Source: Salibaculum sp035270045
Lineage (GTDB): Bacteria; Pseudomonadota; Alphaproteobacteria; Rhodobacterales; Rhodobacteraceae
Direction: 5' to 3'
Assembly (NCBI RefSeq): GCF_035270045.1
Contig: NZ_DATFIP010000019.1
Coordinates: 68,037 to 132,036 of the forward strand
DNA length: 64,000 nt
This document shows, piece after piece, positions 35,291 to 43,073 of this stretch (position 1 is its first letter; every line of letters starts with the position of its first letter). Both the position numbers and the translations under genes were made by a program. The notes below the pieces were generated by a model. That model saw only the letters and a program-made list of their open reading frames with translations. It was not told where the DNA came from and made no database searches.

Positions 35291-35466
35291 ATTCTGGACA
35301 CCCTGCTGACCGCCGACCGTGGCGAGATCGCCTGCCGCGTCGTCCGCGCGGCCAAGGCACAGGGGTTGCGCCGCGCGACGGTTGCATTGCCAGAATCATG
35401 GTGCAGGCTGGCGCGCAGGTCGCCGCCGGAACCCCGCTGATCGCACAGGAAAAGGACGCGCCATGA
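35291..35466 (+). pseudogene. mccA: Methylcrotonyl-CoA carboxylase alpha subunit, two terminal fragments
   Basis: The first fragment (frame from 35291) reads DTLLTADRGEIACRVVRAAK, the biotin carboxylase N-terminus; the start codon has become ATT and the usual ANRGE is ADRGE. After about 30 codons the frame changes. The second fragment (frame ending at 35466) reads RDGCIARIMVQAGAQVAAGT then PLIAQEKDAP, the end of the biotinyl domain just after the biotin site. About 600 residues and the biotin-lysine are lost. Its TGA still overlaps the glutathione transferase ATG. Confidence 0.85.
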
Positions 35467-36143
35467 TCCGCCTGCATCACTGCCACCAGACCCGCTCCAT
35501 GCGCACGCTCTGGCTGCTGCACGAGCTGGAGGTCGATTTCGACCTGGTGCTCTACCCGTTCGACGAGACGTTGCGCAGCGACGCCTATCGCACCCTCAAC
35601 CCGCTGGGCCGGGTTCCGGCGTTGGAGATCGAGGGCGAGGTCATGACCGAAACCGGCGCGATCGCCGAGTACCTTTGCGAAACCCATCCCGATGCGGGGC
35701 TGGGCCGCCCGCCGGGCGACCTGGACCGCATGGACTGGCTGGTCTGGGTGCATTTCGCCGAGACCGTCACCCAGCACACGGCCGCGCTGACACAGCAGCA
35801 TGTCGCGCTGTTCGACGACTCCATGCGGTCACCCACGGTGATGAAGCTGGAGGCGCGGCGCCTGGCCAGGTGCTATGACGTGATCGAGGCGCGGCTTTCG
35901 ACCCCGGTCGAGAACCGGGATTACCTGCTGACCTCCGGGTTCTCGGCCGCCGATATCGGTGTGGGTCAGGCGGTCTACATGGGCCGGCATTTCGTGACGC
36001 TCGACGGCTATCCCGAACTGGCCAAGTGGTATGACCGGATCACCGAGCGCGAGGACTTCCACAAGTCCCTGCCGCCCGAGGACGAGGGCAACCGGCTTTA
36101 CGCGCAGGACTTTTATCCGCCGTGGGGCGGTCCTGGTGGTTGA
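35463..36143 (+). CDS. Glutathione S-transferase family protein
   Basis: The 226-residue protein has an N-terminal thioredoxin-like domain (MIRLHHCHQTRSMRTLWLLH) with the cis-proline in GRVPALEIEG. The glutathione-binding MTETGAIAEYLCE follows, then an all-helical C-terminal domain with FSAADIGVGQAVYM. The class and substrate cannot be set; Arg-rich SxR near the N-terminus suggests a serine or cysteine active site. It begins on the last bases of the mccA remnant and appears intact. Confidence 0.92.
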   Translation: MIRLHHCHQTRSMRTLWLLHELEVDFDLVLYPFDETLRSDAYRTLNPLGRVPALEIEGEVMTETGAIAEYLCETHPDAGLGRPPGDLDRMDWLVWVHFAETVTQHTAALTQQHVALFDDSMRSPTVMKLEARRLARCYDVIEARLSTPVENRDYLLTSGFSAADIGVGQAVYMGRHFVTLDGYPELAKWYDRITEREDFHKSLPPEDEGNRLYAQDFYPPWGGPGG

Positions 36144-36206
36144 GCGGGTCGAAACCGGCGAATTTGTCCCCGCGACGGGCTGTAGAACGACCCGCGGCAT
36201 GCCTCG

Positions 36207-36470
36207 GTGGCTAGAAAGGCGGCGCTGACGCCCAAAGTGCGCGGTCCGCGGGTCTTCGACGCAGCGGTCGCGGGCCGGGGCGGTTGCTCTTGTGTCCCCG
36301 GCGCCGCGGGTGACGTGGTGACCGGGTCGGCGAAGGCCCGGGTGTCGGCGCTTGGCCATGACACGGGGCTGGACCCGTCGCCGCTGGCCGCGTGCCGGAA
36401 AAGCGGCGAGGTCAGTCAGGGCATCGCAGCCGTCTTCCACAAGCGCGCACCCTCCTGGGCGGGCGCCTGA
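36207..36470 (+). pseudogene. HMG-CoA lyase remnant fused to an enoyl-CoA hydratase tail
   Basis: From a GTG, the 87-codon frame carries about 55 residues of the C-terminal part of HMG-CoA lyase (RVFDAAVAGRGGCSCVPGAA, then SALGHDTGLD). The catalytic cysteine loop keeps its Cys, but the metal-ligand Asn after it reads Asp (GAAGD for GxxGN). The last 18 residues, SQGIAAVFHKRAPSWAGA, look like the end of an enoyl-CoA hydratase such as methylglutaconyl-CoA hydratase. Both genes lack their N-terminal bodies. It lies 63 bases after the glutathione transferase. Confidence 0.75.
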
Positions 36471-36543
36471 TCCTGCAGCGGACATCGGGCCATCAGGGCG
36501 GTCCGTTCGAGGTAAAGTTTCGCCGGTTTGGCCGGTCATGGCG

Positions 36544-36572
36544 TTGACCACCCCCGGTCACGGGGATACATG
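36544..36572 (+). promoter_or_regulatory. Candidate promoter of the nuo operon
   Basis: TTGACC at 36544-36549 is followed after 17 bases by TACATG at 36567-36572, about 87 bases before the nuoA GTG. The -35 match is good and the -10 only partial. It is the best sigma-70-like pair in the 188-base gap upstream of nuoA. Confidence 0.35.
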
Positions 36573-36658
36573 GAGGGGCAATCCAAGCGGGCTGGCGCCC
36601 AACGGCACTTGACCCGCACCGCCCGAGACCGCCCAAGACCACCTAAGGGAGCTGCCGC

Positions 36659-37024
36659 GTGGAAGAGTTTCTCAGGGAATACCTGCCCATCATCGTCTTC
36701 CTGGGGCTGGCGATCGGCTTGGGCCTGGTGCTGATCCTCGCCGCCGTCGTCCTGGCGGTGCGCAATCCCGATCCCGAGAAGGTCAGCGCCTACGAGTGCG
36801 GTTTCAACGCCTTCGACGACGCGCGCATGAAGTTCGACGTGCGCTTCTACCTGGTGTCGATCCTGTTCATCATCTTCGACCTGGAAGTGGCCTTCCTGTT
36901 TCCCTGGGCGGTGGCCTTTGCCGACATCAGCATGGCCGGCTTCTGGTCGATGATGGTGTTCCTGGCCGTGTTGACAGTGGGCTTTGCCTACGAATGGAAG
37001 AAAGGGGCGCTGGAATGGGAATGA
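36659..37024 (+). CDS. nuoA: NADH-quinone oxidoreductase subunit A
   Basis: The 121-residue, three-helix membrane subunit of complex I starts at a GTG with AAGGGA upstream. The conserved loop YECGFNAFDDARMKFDVRFY and the acidic helix IFDLEVAFLFPW are complete. It opens the nuo operon; its stop overlaps the nuoB start (ATGA). Confidence 0.98.
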   Translation: MEEFLREYLPIIVFLGLAIGLGLVLILAAVVLAVRNPDPEKVSAYECGFNAFDDARMKFDVRFYLVSILFIIFDLEVAFLFPWAVAFADISMAGFWSMMVFLAVLTVGFAYEWKKGALEWE

Positions 37025-37632
37025 GCGACGACAAGCCGCTTGTGACGGACGTGCAGGGCGACGGCCAGCAGGAGGCGCGCGTGAAATCCGCCCCGTCGGT
37101 CAAGGCGCCCTATGACGCCGATGCCGCCGGGGCCGACACCGGGATCGCCACCCAGGATCTCAACAAGCAGTTGCAGGACAAGGGATTCCTCGTGGCCTCG
37201 TCCGAGGACCTTATCAACTGGGCGCGCACCGGCAGCCTCCACTGGATGACCTTCGGCCTTGCCTGCTGCGCGGTCGAGATGATGCATTCCTCGATGCCGC
37301 GCTACGACGCCGAACGCTTCGGCGTGGCCCCGCGCGCCTCGCCAAGACAGTCGGACGTCATGATCGTGGCCGGCACGCTGACCAACAAGATGGCCCCGGC
37401 GCTGCGCAAGGTCTACGACCAGATGCCGGAGCCGCGCTACGTCATCTCGATGGGGTCCTGTGCCAATGGTGGCGGCTACTATCACTACAGTTATTCCGTT
37501 GTGCGCGGCTGCGATCGCGTGGTGCCCGTCGACATTTACGTGCCCGGTTGCCCGCCCACGGCCGAGGCGCTGCTTTACGGCATCCTCCAGCTGGCCCGCA
37601 AAATCCGCCGCACCGGCACAATCACCCGCTAA
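37021..37632 (+). CDS. nuoB: NADH-quinone oxidoreductase subunit B
   Basis: This 203-residue subunit carries iron-sulfur cluster N2, the last electron donor before quinone. The ligands are visible: the tandem pair in FGLACCAVEMMH, Cys in ISMGSCANGGGYYHYSYSVV and Cys in YVPGCPPTAEAL. A polar N-terminal extension of about 45 residues precedes the core. I choose the ATG at 37021, which overlaps the nuoA stop; an ATG two codons earlier (37015) is also possible. Confidence 0.97.
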   Translation: MSDDKPLVTDVQGDGQQEARVKSAPSVKAPYDADAAGADTGIATQDLNKQLQDKGFLVASSEDLINWARTGSLHWMTFGLACCAVEMMHSSMPRYDAERFGVAPRASPRQSDVMIVAGTLTNKMAPALRKVYDQMPEPRYVISMGSCANGGGYYHYSYSVVRGCDRVVPVDIYVPGCPPTAEALLYGILQLARKIRRTGTITR

Positions 37633-37643
37633 AGGCGCCCCTC

Positions 37644-38249
37644 ATGACCGAAGCCCTCAAGGATCTTGGCACCCACATCGAGCTCAAGCGAAGCGACTGC
37701 GTGCTTGGTTGGGGGATCGCCCGCGACGAGCTGACCGTCGAGATCGCCCCGGCGAACATCGCGGGCTTCGTCGAGTTCCTCAAGACCGACGCGACCTGCA
37801 AGTTCTCGACGCTGGTGGACATAACCGCGGTGGACCATCCCGGGCGCGTCAAGCGGTTCGACCTCGTCTATCACTTCCTGTCGATGTACCAGAACCAGCG
37901 CATCCGCCTGCGGATGGGCATTCACGAGGATGACGTGGTCGCCTCGATCACCGAGGTGCACCCCTCGGCCAACTGGTTCGAGCGCGAAGTCTTCGACATG
38001 TTCGGCATCCTGTTTTCGGGCCACCCGGACCTGCGCCGCATCCTGACCGACTACGGCTTTCGCGGGCATCCCCTGCGCAAGGATTTCCCGACCACCGGTT
38101 ATACCGAGGTCCGCTATGACGAGGTCGAAAAGCGGGTCGTCTACGAACCCGTCAACCTGGTGCAGGAATACCGCCAGTTCGATTTCATGTCGCCCTGGGA
38201 AGGGGCGGATTACATCCTGCCCGGTGATGAAAAGGGCGAGGAGGCTTAG
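37644..38249 (+). CDS. nuoC: NADH-quinone oxidoreductase subunit C
   Basis: The 201-residue peripheral-arm subunit contains the 30-kDa signature: WFEREVFDMFGILFSGHPDL, then RRILTDYGFRGHPLRKDFP. It is separate from nuoD, as in alphaproteobacteria, rather than fused as in enterobacteria. A small membrane-protein gene separates it from nuoD. Confidence 0.98.
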   Translation: MTEALKDLGTHIELKRSDCVLGWGIARDELTVEIAPANIAGFVEFLKTDATCKFSTLVDITAVDHPGRVKRFDLVYHFLSMYQNQRIRLRMGIHEDDVVASITEVHPSANWFEREVFDMFGILFSGHPDLRRILTDYGFRGHPLRKDFPTTGYTEVRYDEVEKRVVYEPVNLVQEYRQFDFMSPWEGADYILPGDEKGEEA

Positions 38250-38251
38250 AA

Positions 38252-38455
38252 ATGATGGGAAGTTACGGCATGGGTGGCGGCGGCTTTCTCATGATGCTCG
38301 TCATCGGGGCATTGATCGTGGTGCCGTTCTGGCGGCTCCTGCCCCGGTTCGGAATTCCTAACTGGGTCGCGATCCTCGCGATATTTCCCTTGGTGGCGCT
38401 GATCCTGCTCTGGATCATGGCCTTCAAGGACCAGATCGACGAAAGGCGCGCGTGA
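38252..38455 (+). CDS. Small two-helix membrane protein within nuo (between nuoC and nuoD)
   Basis: This 67-residue protein has a Gly/Met-rich start (MMGSYGMGGGGFLMMLVIGA) and two hydrophobic helices, about 11-32 and 36-57. A charged tail KDQIDERRA follows. GAGGAGG precedes the ATG, and its stop overlaps the nuoD start region (GTGATG). I know no function; placement suggests a complex I accessory or assembly role, which is inference. Confidence 0.78.
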   Translation: MMGSYGMGGGGFLMMLVIGALIVVPFWRLLPRFGIPNWVAILAIFPLVALILLWIMAFKDQIDERRA

Positions 38456-39672
38456 TGGACGGCACCAAATTCGATGACGCCCAGACGGGCGAACAGAAAA
38501 TCCGCAACTTCAACATCAACTTCGGCCCCCAGCACCCGGCGGCGCACGGTGTGCTGCGCATGGTGCTGGAGCTTGACGGCGAGATCGTCGAACGGGTGGA
38601 CCCCCACATCGGCCTGCTGCACCGCGGCACCGAGAAGCTGATGGAAAGCCGGACCTACCTGCAGAACCTGCCTTACTTCGACAGGCTGGACTACGTCGGC
38701 ACGATGAACCAGGAACACGCGTGGTGCCTGGCCATCGAGAAACTGTCGGGAGTCGAGATCCCGCGCCGCGCGTCCCTCATCCGTGTGCTCTACTGCGAGA
38801 TCGGCCGCATCCTGAACCACTTGCTGAACGTGACCACACAGGCGATGGACGTGGGGGCGCTGACCCCGCCGCTGTGGGGCTTCGAGGCACGCGAGGATCT
38901 TATGATCTTCTACGAAAGGGCCTGCGGCGCGCGTCTGCACGCGGCCTATTTCCGCCCCGGCGGTGTTCACCAGGACCTTCCACCCAAGCTGATCGACGAT
39001 ATCGACGCCTGGGCCGAGAAGTTTCCCAAGGTGGTCGACGACATCAGCGAGCTGCTGACCGAAAACCGGATCTTCAAGCAGCGCAATGTCGATATCGGCG
39101 TCGTCACCGAACAGGACATCCAGGACTGGGCCTATTCCGGCGTCATGGCCCGCGGATCGGGCCTGGCCTGGGACCTGCGCCGCGCCCAGCCCTATGAATG
39201 CTATGACGAATTCGACTTCCAGATCCCGGTGGGCAAGAACGGCGACTGCTACGACCGTTACCTCTGCCGCATGGAAGAGATGCGCCAGTCGGCCCATATC
39301 ATGCGCCAGGCCTGTGCCAAGCTGCGTGAGCCGGAAAACCAGGGCGACGTTCTGACCCGTGGCAAGCTGACCCCGCCGACGCGGTCGGACATGAAGACCT
39401 CGATGGAGGCGCTGATCCATCACTTCAAGCTCTACACCGAGGGGTTCCGCGTTCCCGAGGGCGAGGTCTATGCCTGTGTGGAGGCGCCCAAGGGGGAATT
39501 CGGCGTCTACCTGGTGTCGGATGGCACCAACAAACCCTATCGTGCCAAGATCCGCGCACCGGGTTATCTGCACCTTCAATCCATGGACCACCTCGGATCG
39601 GGCTACCAGCTGGCCGACGTCTCGGCCATTCTCGGCTCGCTCGACATCGTCTTCGGCGAGGTTGACAGATGA
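38455..39672 (+). CDS. nuoD: NADH-quinone oxidoreductase subunit D
   Basis: The 405-residue 49-kDa-type subunit forms the quinone cavity with NuoB. Conserved parts include NFGPQHPAAHGVLRMVLELD (the quinone-head histidine), HRGTEKLMESRTYLQNLPYF, and the C-terminal DIVFGEVDR. I use the ATG at 38455, which overlaps the upstream stop, rather than the GTG one codon earlier. It overlaps the next gene by four bases. Confidence 0.98.
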   Translation: MDGTKFDDAQTGEQKIRNFNINFGPQHPAAHGVLRMVLELDGEIVERVDPHIGLLHRGTEKLMESRTYLQNLPYFDRLDYVGTMNQEHAWCLAIEKLSGVEIPRRASLIRVLYCEIGRILNHLLNVTTQAMDVGALTPPLWGFEAREDLMIFYERACGARLHAAYFRPGGVHQDLPPKLIDDIDAWAEKFPKVVDDISELLTENRIFKQRNVDIGVVTEQDIQDWAYSGVMARGSGLAWDLRRAQPYECYDEFDFQIPVGKNGDCYDRYLCRMEEMRQSAHIMRQACAKLREPENQGDVLTRGKLTPPTRSDMKTSMEALIHHFKLYTEGFRVPEGEVYACVEAPKGEFGVYLVSDGTNKPYRAKIRAPGYLHLQSMDHLGSGYQLADVSAILGSLDIVFGEVDR

Positions 39673-39938
39673 TCCGCGCCGCCGCCTTGCTGGCCCTCGT
39701 GACCGCTGCGCCCGCGCTTGCGCAGCAGCAGGCCGATCCCGAGGACGTGGCGTCCATGGCGCAGGCCATCGAAGAGGCCGGCTGTGTCGTCACCGTTGAA
39801 AATGGTGACACGATCATGGCGGCCTCGGGCCTGCCGCCCGAAAAGGTGAACGCGGTCATTGCCGAGCTCTACGCCTCCGGCGCGCTGGCCCTGCGTGAAG
39901 ACGGGTCCGCCGAACTGACGAACGAGACCTGCCCGTAA
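39669..39938 (+). CDS. Small exported protein within nuo (between nuoD and nuoE)
   Basis: The 89-residue protein has a clear signal peptide (MIRAAALLALVTAAPALAQQ, cleavage about residue 19) and a short acidic mature domain with two cysteines (EEAGCVVTVENGD and the terminal ELTNETCP). It overlaps nuoD by four bases. It should be periplasmic. Function is unknown. Confidence 0.78.
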   Translation: MIRAAALLALVTAAPALAQQQADPEDVASMAQAIEEAGCVVTVENGDTIMAASGLPPEKVNAVIAELYASGALALREDGSAELTNETCP

Positions 39939-39971
39939 CGGGCGGTCAAGACACGGAAAGACATTAAGACC

Positions 39972-41078
39972 ATGCTCCGCCGTCCGCACCACGACCAGCC
40001 CGACAGCTTCGACTTCACGCCCGCCAACCGGGCCTGGGCCGAGGCTCAGATCACCAAGTACCCCGAGGGCCGCCAGGCCAGCGCGATCATCCCGCTGCTG
40101 TGGCGCGCCCAGGAGCAGGAAGGCTGGCTGTCGCGCCCGGCCATCGAATACGTGGCCGACATGCTGGGACTGGCCCATATCCGGGCGCTGGAAGTGGCCT
40201 CTTTCTACTTCATGTTCCAGTTGAAGCCGGTTGGCAGCCTGGCCCATATCCAGGTCTGCGGCACCACGTCGTGCATGATTTGCGGGGCCGAGGATCTGGT
40301 CCGCGTCTGCCGCGAAAAGATCGCCGACAAGCCCCATGTCCTGTCTGGGGACGGCCGCTTTTCGTGGGAGGAGGTCGAGTGCCTCGGCGCCTGTTCCAAT
40401 GCGCCGATGGCCCAGATCGGCAAGGACTACTACGAGGACCTGACCGCCGAGCGCCTGTCCGAGATCCTGGACGAGCTTGCCGCCGGCAAGGTGCCGACCC
40501 CGGGGCCACAGACGGGCCGCTTTTCGTCCGAGCCGCTGAAGGGCCTGACATCGCTCAAGGAGTTCGAATCGGGACACTACGCGCACAACGCCAGCGTCGA
40601 CCTGGCCTTGGCGCAGGACGACACCATCAAGCGTATTGACGGTACCGAGACGGCGCTGATCACGCCTTGGCTGGACAAGGGTGGCGCGGACCGCCCCGGC
40701 ACCGCGGCCCGGCCCGAGATAACCAATGGCTCCGCCGACCGCACGGGTGTCACCAAGCAGGAGGCCAAGGCCGCCACCCCGGCCAAGCCGCCGTCCAAGT
40801 CGGTGCCCGCCGGGCAACAGGCCGATGCGGTGGCCGAGGCCGAGCCCGAGACCCTGGACGGACCGCGCGCGGGCGCCACCGCCGACGATCTCAAGAAGAT
40901 CAGCGGCGTGGGCCCCAAGCTGGAGGCCACGCTCAACGATCTTGGCTTCTGGCATTTCGACCAGATCGCCGCTTGGGGACCCGCGGAAATTGCCTGGGTC
41001 GACTCCAGGCTGAGGTTCAAGGGCCGGATCACGCGCGACGACTGGGTCGCCCAGGCCCGTGAACTGGCGGACCAATAA
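39972..41078 (+). CDS. nuoE: NADH-quinone oxidoreductase subunit E with long C-terminal extension
   Basis: Residues 1 to about 175 are the standard 24-kDa subunit with [2Fe-2S] ligands in CGTTSCMICGAEDL and EVECLGACSNAPM. The remaining 190 residues are not part of classical NuoE. They are a hydrophilic linker rich in Ala, Pro and Lys (about 215-300), then a domain at 305-368 starting DDLKKISGVGPKLEATLNDL and ending RDDWVAQARELA, which looks like a helix-hairpin-helix fold. A close copy ends the membrane protein at 41252. Long NuoE proteins are typical of Rhodobacteraceae; the tail's job is unknown. Confidence 0.95.
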   Translation: MLRRPHHDQPDSFDFTPANRAWAEAQITKYPEGRQASAIIPLLWRAQEQEGWLSRPAIEYVADMLGLAHIRALEVASFYFMFQLKPVGSLAHIQVCGTTSCMICGAEDLVRVCREKIADKPHVLSGDGRFSWEEVECLGACSNAPMAQIGKDYYEDLTAERLSEILDELAAGKVPTPGPQTGRFSSEPLKGLTSLKEFESGHYAHNASVDLALAQDDTIKRIDGTETALITPWLDKGGADRPGTAARPEITNGSADRTGVTKQEAKAATPAKPPSKSVPAGQQADAVAEAEPETLDGPRAGATADDLKKISGVGPKLEATLNDLGFWHFDQIAAWGPAEIAWVDSRLRFKGRITRDDWVAQARELADQ

Positions 41079-41251
41079 GGCGCCCGTCCGGCCGCGCGTG
41101 GCCGGAATGCCAGCATCGTCGTAGCGTCGGGGGCAAGACCCTTATCAAAACGGGTCGTGCTGCCTAGTCTGTCGTCATGGTCGGAGAGACTCGCCGACCC
41201 ATGCGCGCTGCCCGGTTGGCGGGCAGTCACGACAGGGAAAGGTATTGAACA

Positions 41252-41983
41252 ATGACCGACAGACCAAACGGATCGACCTTCACGATCGCCATCGCGATTC
41301 TGTGTGGGCTCGTGGCCTTCGCGATCGCCCGCTTCGGCATCGCCTTCGGCGGCTTTTTCGCCCTGGTGATCGGCGTGATCGTGGGCGTCATCGTCTGGTG
41401 GCTGCTCGCCCGCGCGGGCGCGGAGGGCGGCGCGGCGATGTCGCAGGGGGGATCGCCCCCGGCCTCGGCCTCGCAGACGGGCACGTCGCCCACTGACCCT
41501 GAGCCAAGCGCCGCAGCGGCGTCGCCCGCGGCTGCCGCGGTGGCCCCGTCCGAGTCTGCACCCGAACCCGCCCCCGAGGCGGAGCCGGTGCCCGACCCCG
41601 AGCCGATGCCGAAGCCGAGTGCCGAAGCCGTCAAGGCCGCGGGAAATGAGATGGATAAAGGCACCGAGCCTGACAGCAGCGCCGGGTCGGGCCAGGCGGC
41701 CAAGCCCGAAATGATGAGCGCGCCGAACGAGGGGGGCGCCGACGACCTCAAGCAGATCAAGGGGGTTGGCCCCAAGCTGGAACAGCTGCTCAATTCCATG
41801 GGGGTCTATCACTTCGACCAGATCGCGGGCTGGACCGCGGACGAAGTGTCCTGGGTGGATGACAACCTGCAGGGGTTCAAGGGCCGGGTCAGCCGTGATG
41901 ATTGGGTCGCCCAGGCACAGGTGCTGGCCCAGGGTGGGGCGACCGAATTCTCGGACAAGGTGAAAAAGGGCGACGTCTATTGA
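41252..41983 (+). CDS. Membrane-anchored protein with the NuoE-tail domain
   Basis: This 243-residue protein has two hydrophobic helices (about 10-26 and 28-50), with a basic loop turning at FAIARFGIAFGG. A long Ala/Pro/Glu-rich linker (about 60-160) follows, then at 164-230 a domain starting DDLKQIKGVGPKLEQLLNSM with RDDWVAQAQVLA. That domain is nearly the same as the end of NuoE one gene upstream. The anchor should leave the domain on the cytoplasmic side, where NuoE resides. No enzyme motif is visible. AAAGG lies upstream of the ATG. Confidence 0.85.
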   Translation: MTDRPNGSTFTIAIAILCGLVAFAIARFGIAFGGFFALVIGVIVGVIVWWLLARAGAEGGAAMSQGGSPPASASQTGTSPTDPEPSAAAASPAAAAVAPSESAPEPAPEAEPVPDPEPMPKPSAEAVKAAGNEMDKGTEPDSSAGSGQAAKPEMMSAPNEGGADDLKQIKGVGPKLEQLLNSMGVYHFDQIAGWTADEVSWVDDNLQGFKGRVSRDDWVAQAQVLAQGGATEFSDKVKKGDVY

Positions 41984-42114
41984 AAGATGGATGCTGCGGT
42001 GCAACAATCGCGGGGCCCGGCGTGACGTGGGCCTCTCATTGAGCACCGATCGGGGAGGATCGGCGCGGACCATGGAATTGGGCCCGCCCCGCGGGTTCAG
42101 AAAGGATGTTTGCG

Positions 42115-42786
42115 ATGTTCTCCTCTGAAAGTCTTGCAACGTTGCCGGGCGCCATGCTGCGCCTTGGCGTGCAGTCCACCGCCCCGGCGGCGGCGCTTCT
42201 GGCCAGCCAGACAAGCATGCTGAAATGGGCGTTCGCGCCCACGGTCGTCGCGTTGCGCCCGGCGCCGGTGCGCGCGCCGTCGGCGAAAACCGTGCCCGAG
42301 GCCAGGGCCGTTGCCGCGAAGGCAAAGGCCCCGAGGGGCGATGAACGGGCAGCCGCGTCAAAGCCCGCGGCAAAGGCACAAGCCGCCAGGTCCGCTGCCG
42401 AGAAGACCGAGGTGCCAAAACCGGCCGCCAAGACCGCGCGGGCGGCGCCGTCCGCAGACACGCAAGCGGCGACGCCTGCGCCGGCCAAGCCCGCCGCAAA
42501 AGCGCCCGCATCGGCCCGCAAGGCCGCCGCGAAACCGGCCGCCCCCGAGGCCCGGGCCAAGCGCACCAAACAGGCGGACAGCCAGTCGCCCGCTCCGGCG
42601 CGACCTGGGGCGAAGTCCGGTGCGAGGAAGGCTGCACCCAGGAAGGCGGAGGCCCCGGCGGCAAAGGACAGCGCCGCGCGTCAGAAGGTGGAAACCACCG
42701 CCTACAAGCCTAGGTCCCGTGCCAAGGGCGGGTCGGTGACGCTGTCGGCCATGCCCGCGCCGGACAACAAGACAGAGAATCAGTAG
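42115..42786 (+). CDS. Ala/Lys/Pro-rich protein with histone H1-like tail, within nuo
   Basis: The 223-residue protein has an N-terminal part of about 45 residues (SLATLPGAMLRLGVQSTAPA, then a weak hydrophobic stretch). About 150 residues of low-complexity Ala, Lys, Pro and Arg follow, with AKPAAK-type repeats resembling H1-like tails. The ATG at 42115 has AAAGGA eight bases upstream; an ATG at 42106 overlaps that site. Such tails bind nucleic acids or polyanions in other bacteria. The role in a nuo operon is unknown. Confidence 0.7.
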   Translation: MFSSESLATLPGAMLRLGVQSTAPAAALLASQTSMLKWAFAPTVVALRPAPVRAPSAKTVPEARAVAAKAKAPRGDERAAASKPAAKAQAARSAAEKTEVPKPAAKTARAAPSADTQAATPAPAKPAAKAPASARKAAAKPAAPEARAKRTKQADSQSPAPARPGAKSGARKAAPRKAEAPAAKDSAARQKVETTAYKPRSRAKGGSVTLSAMPAPDNKTENQ

Positions 42787-42793
42787 GACCGCC

Positions 42794-43036
42794 TTGGCCG
42801 CTCCCGATCGCGACCCCGACCACGACAATGACCGCGCGGAAATCGCCGCCACGGGGCGGCTGATCGCGCTGGTAATGGTGGCTTCTGCGCTGCTGTCGGT
42901 CTTCGCCCCGGCGATCACGGATACACTGGGCCTCGCCCCGCGCTTTGCCGTTCTTCTGACGCTCTTTGCGCTGGCGGGGTTCATTTGGTGTCTGGCTGTC
43001 ACCTACAAACTCTGGCAGAAGACCAGGCAGAAATGA
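42794..43036 (+). CDS. Small two-helix membrane protein within nuo (DUF5337-like)
   Basis: The 80-residue protein starts at a TTG with AGGA seven bases before it. A polar N-terminus (DRDPDHDNDRAEIA) precedes two hydrophobic helices, about 20-42 and 48-70, and a basic tail (LWQKTRQK). It resembles the DUF5337 family that I associate with rhodobacteral nuo operons; this assignment is from memory. It sits 37 bases before nuoF. Confidence 0.7.
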   Translation: MAAPDRDPDHDNDRAEIAATGRLIALVMVASALLSVFAPAITDTLGLAPRFAVLLTLFALAGFIWCLAVTYKLWQKTRQK

Positions 43037-43073
43037 CGGTGCCCCGCGCCGGGGCAGGATAGGGAACCCGACG

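Noticed and set aside
41087..41106. Hairpin TCCGGCC/GGCCGGA after nuoE
   Set aside because: The 7-bp GC stem lacks a T-tract, and such stems are frequent by chance in this GC-rich DNA.
41177..41248. 23-codon ORF ending just before the 41252 gene
   Set aside because: It has a stop next to the following start, but no ribosome-binding site or conservation that I can see; leader-peptide status would be speculation.
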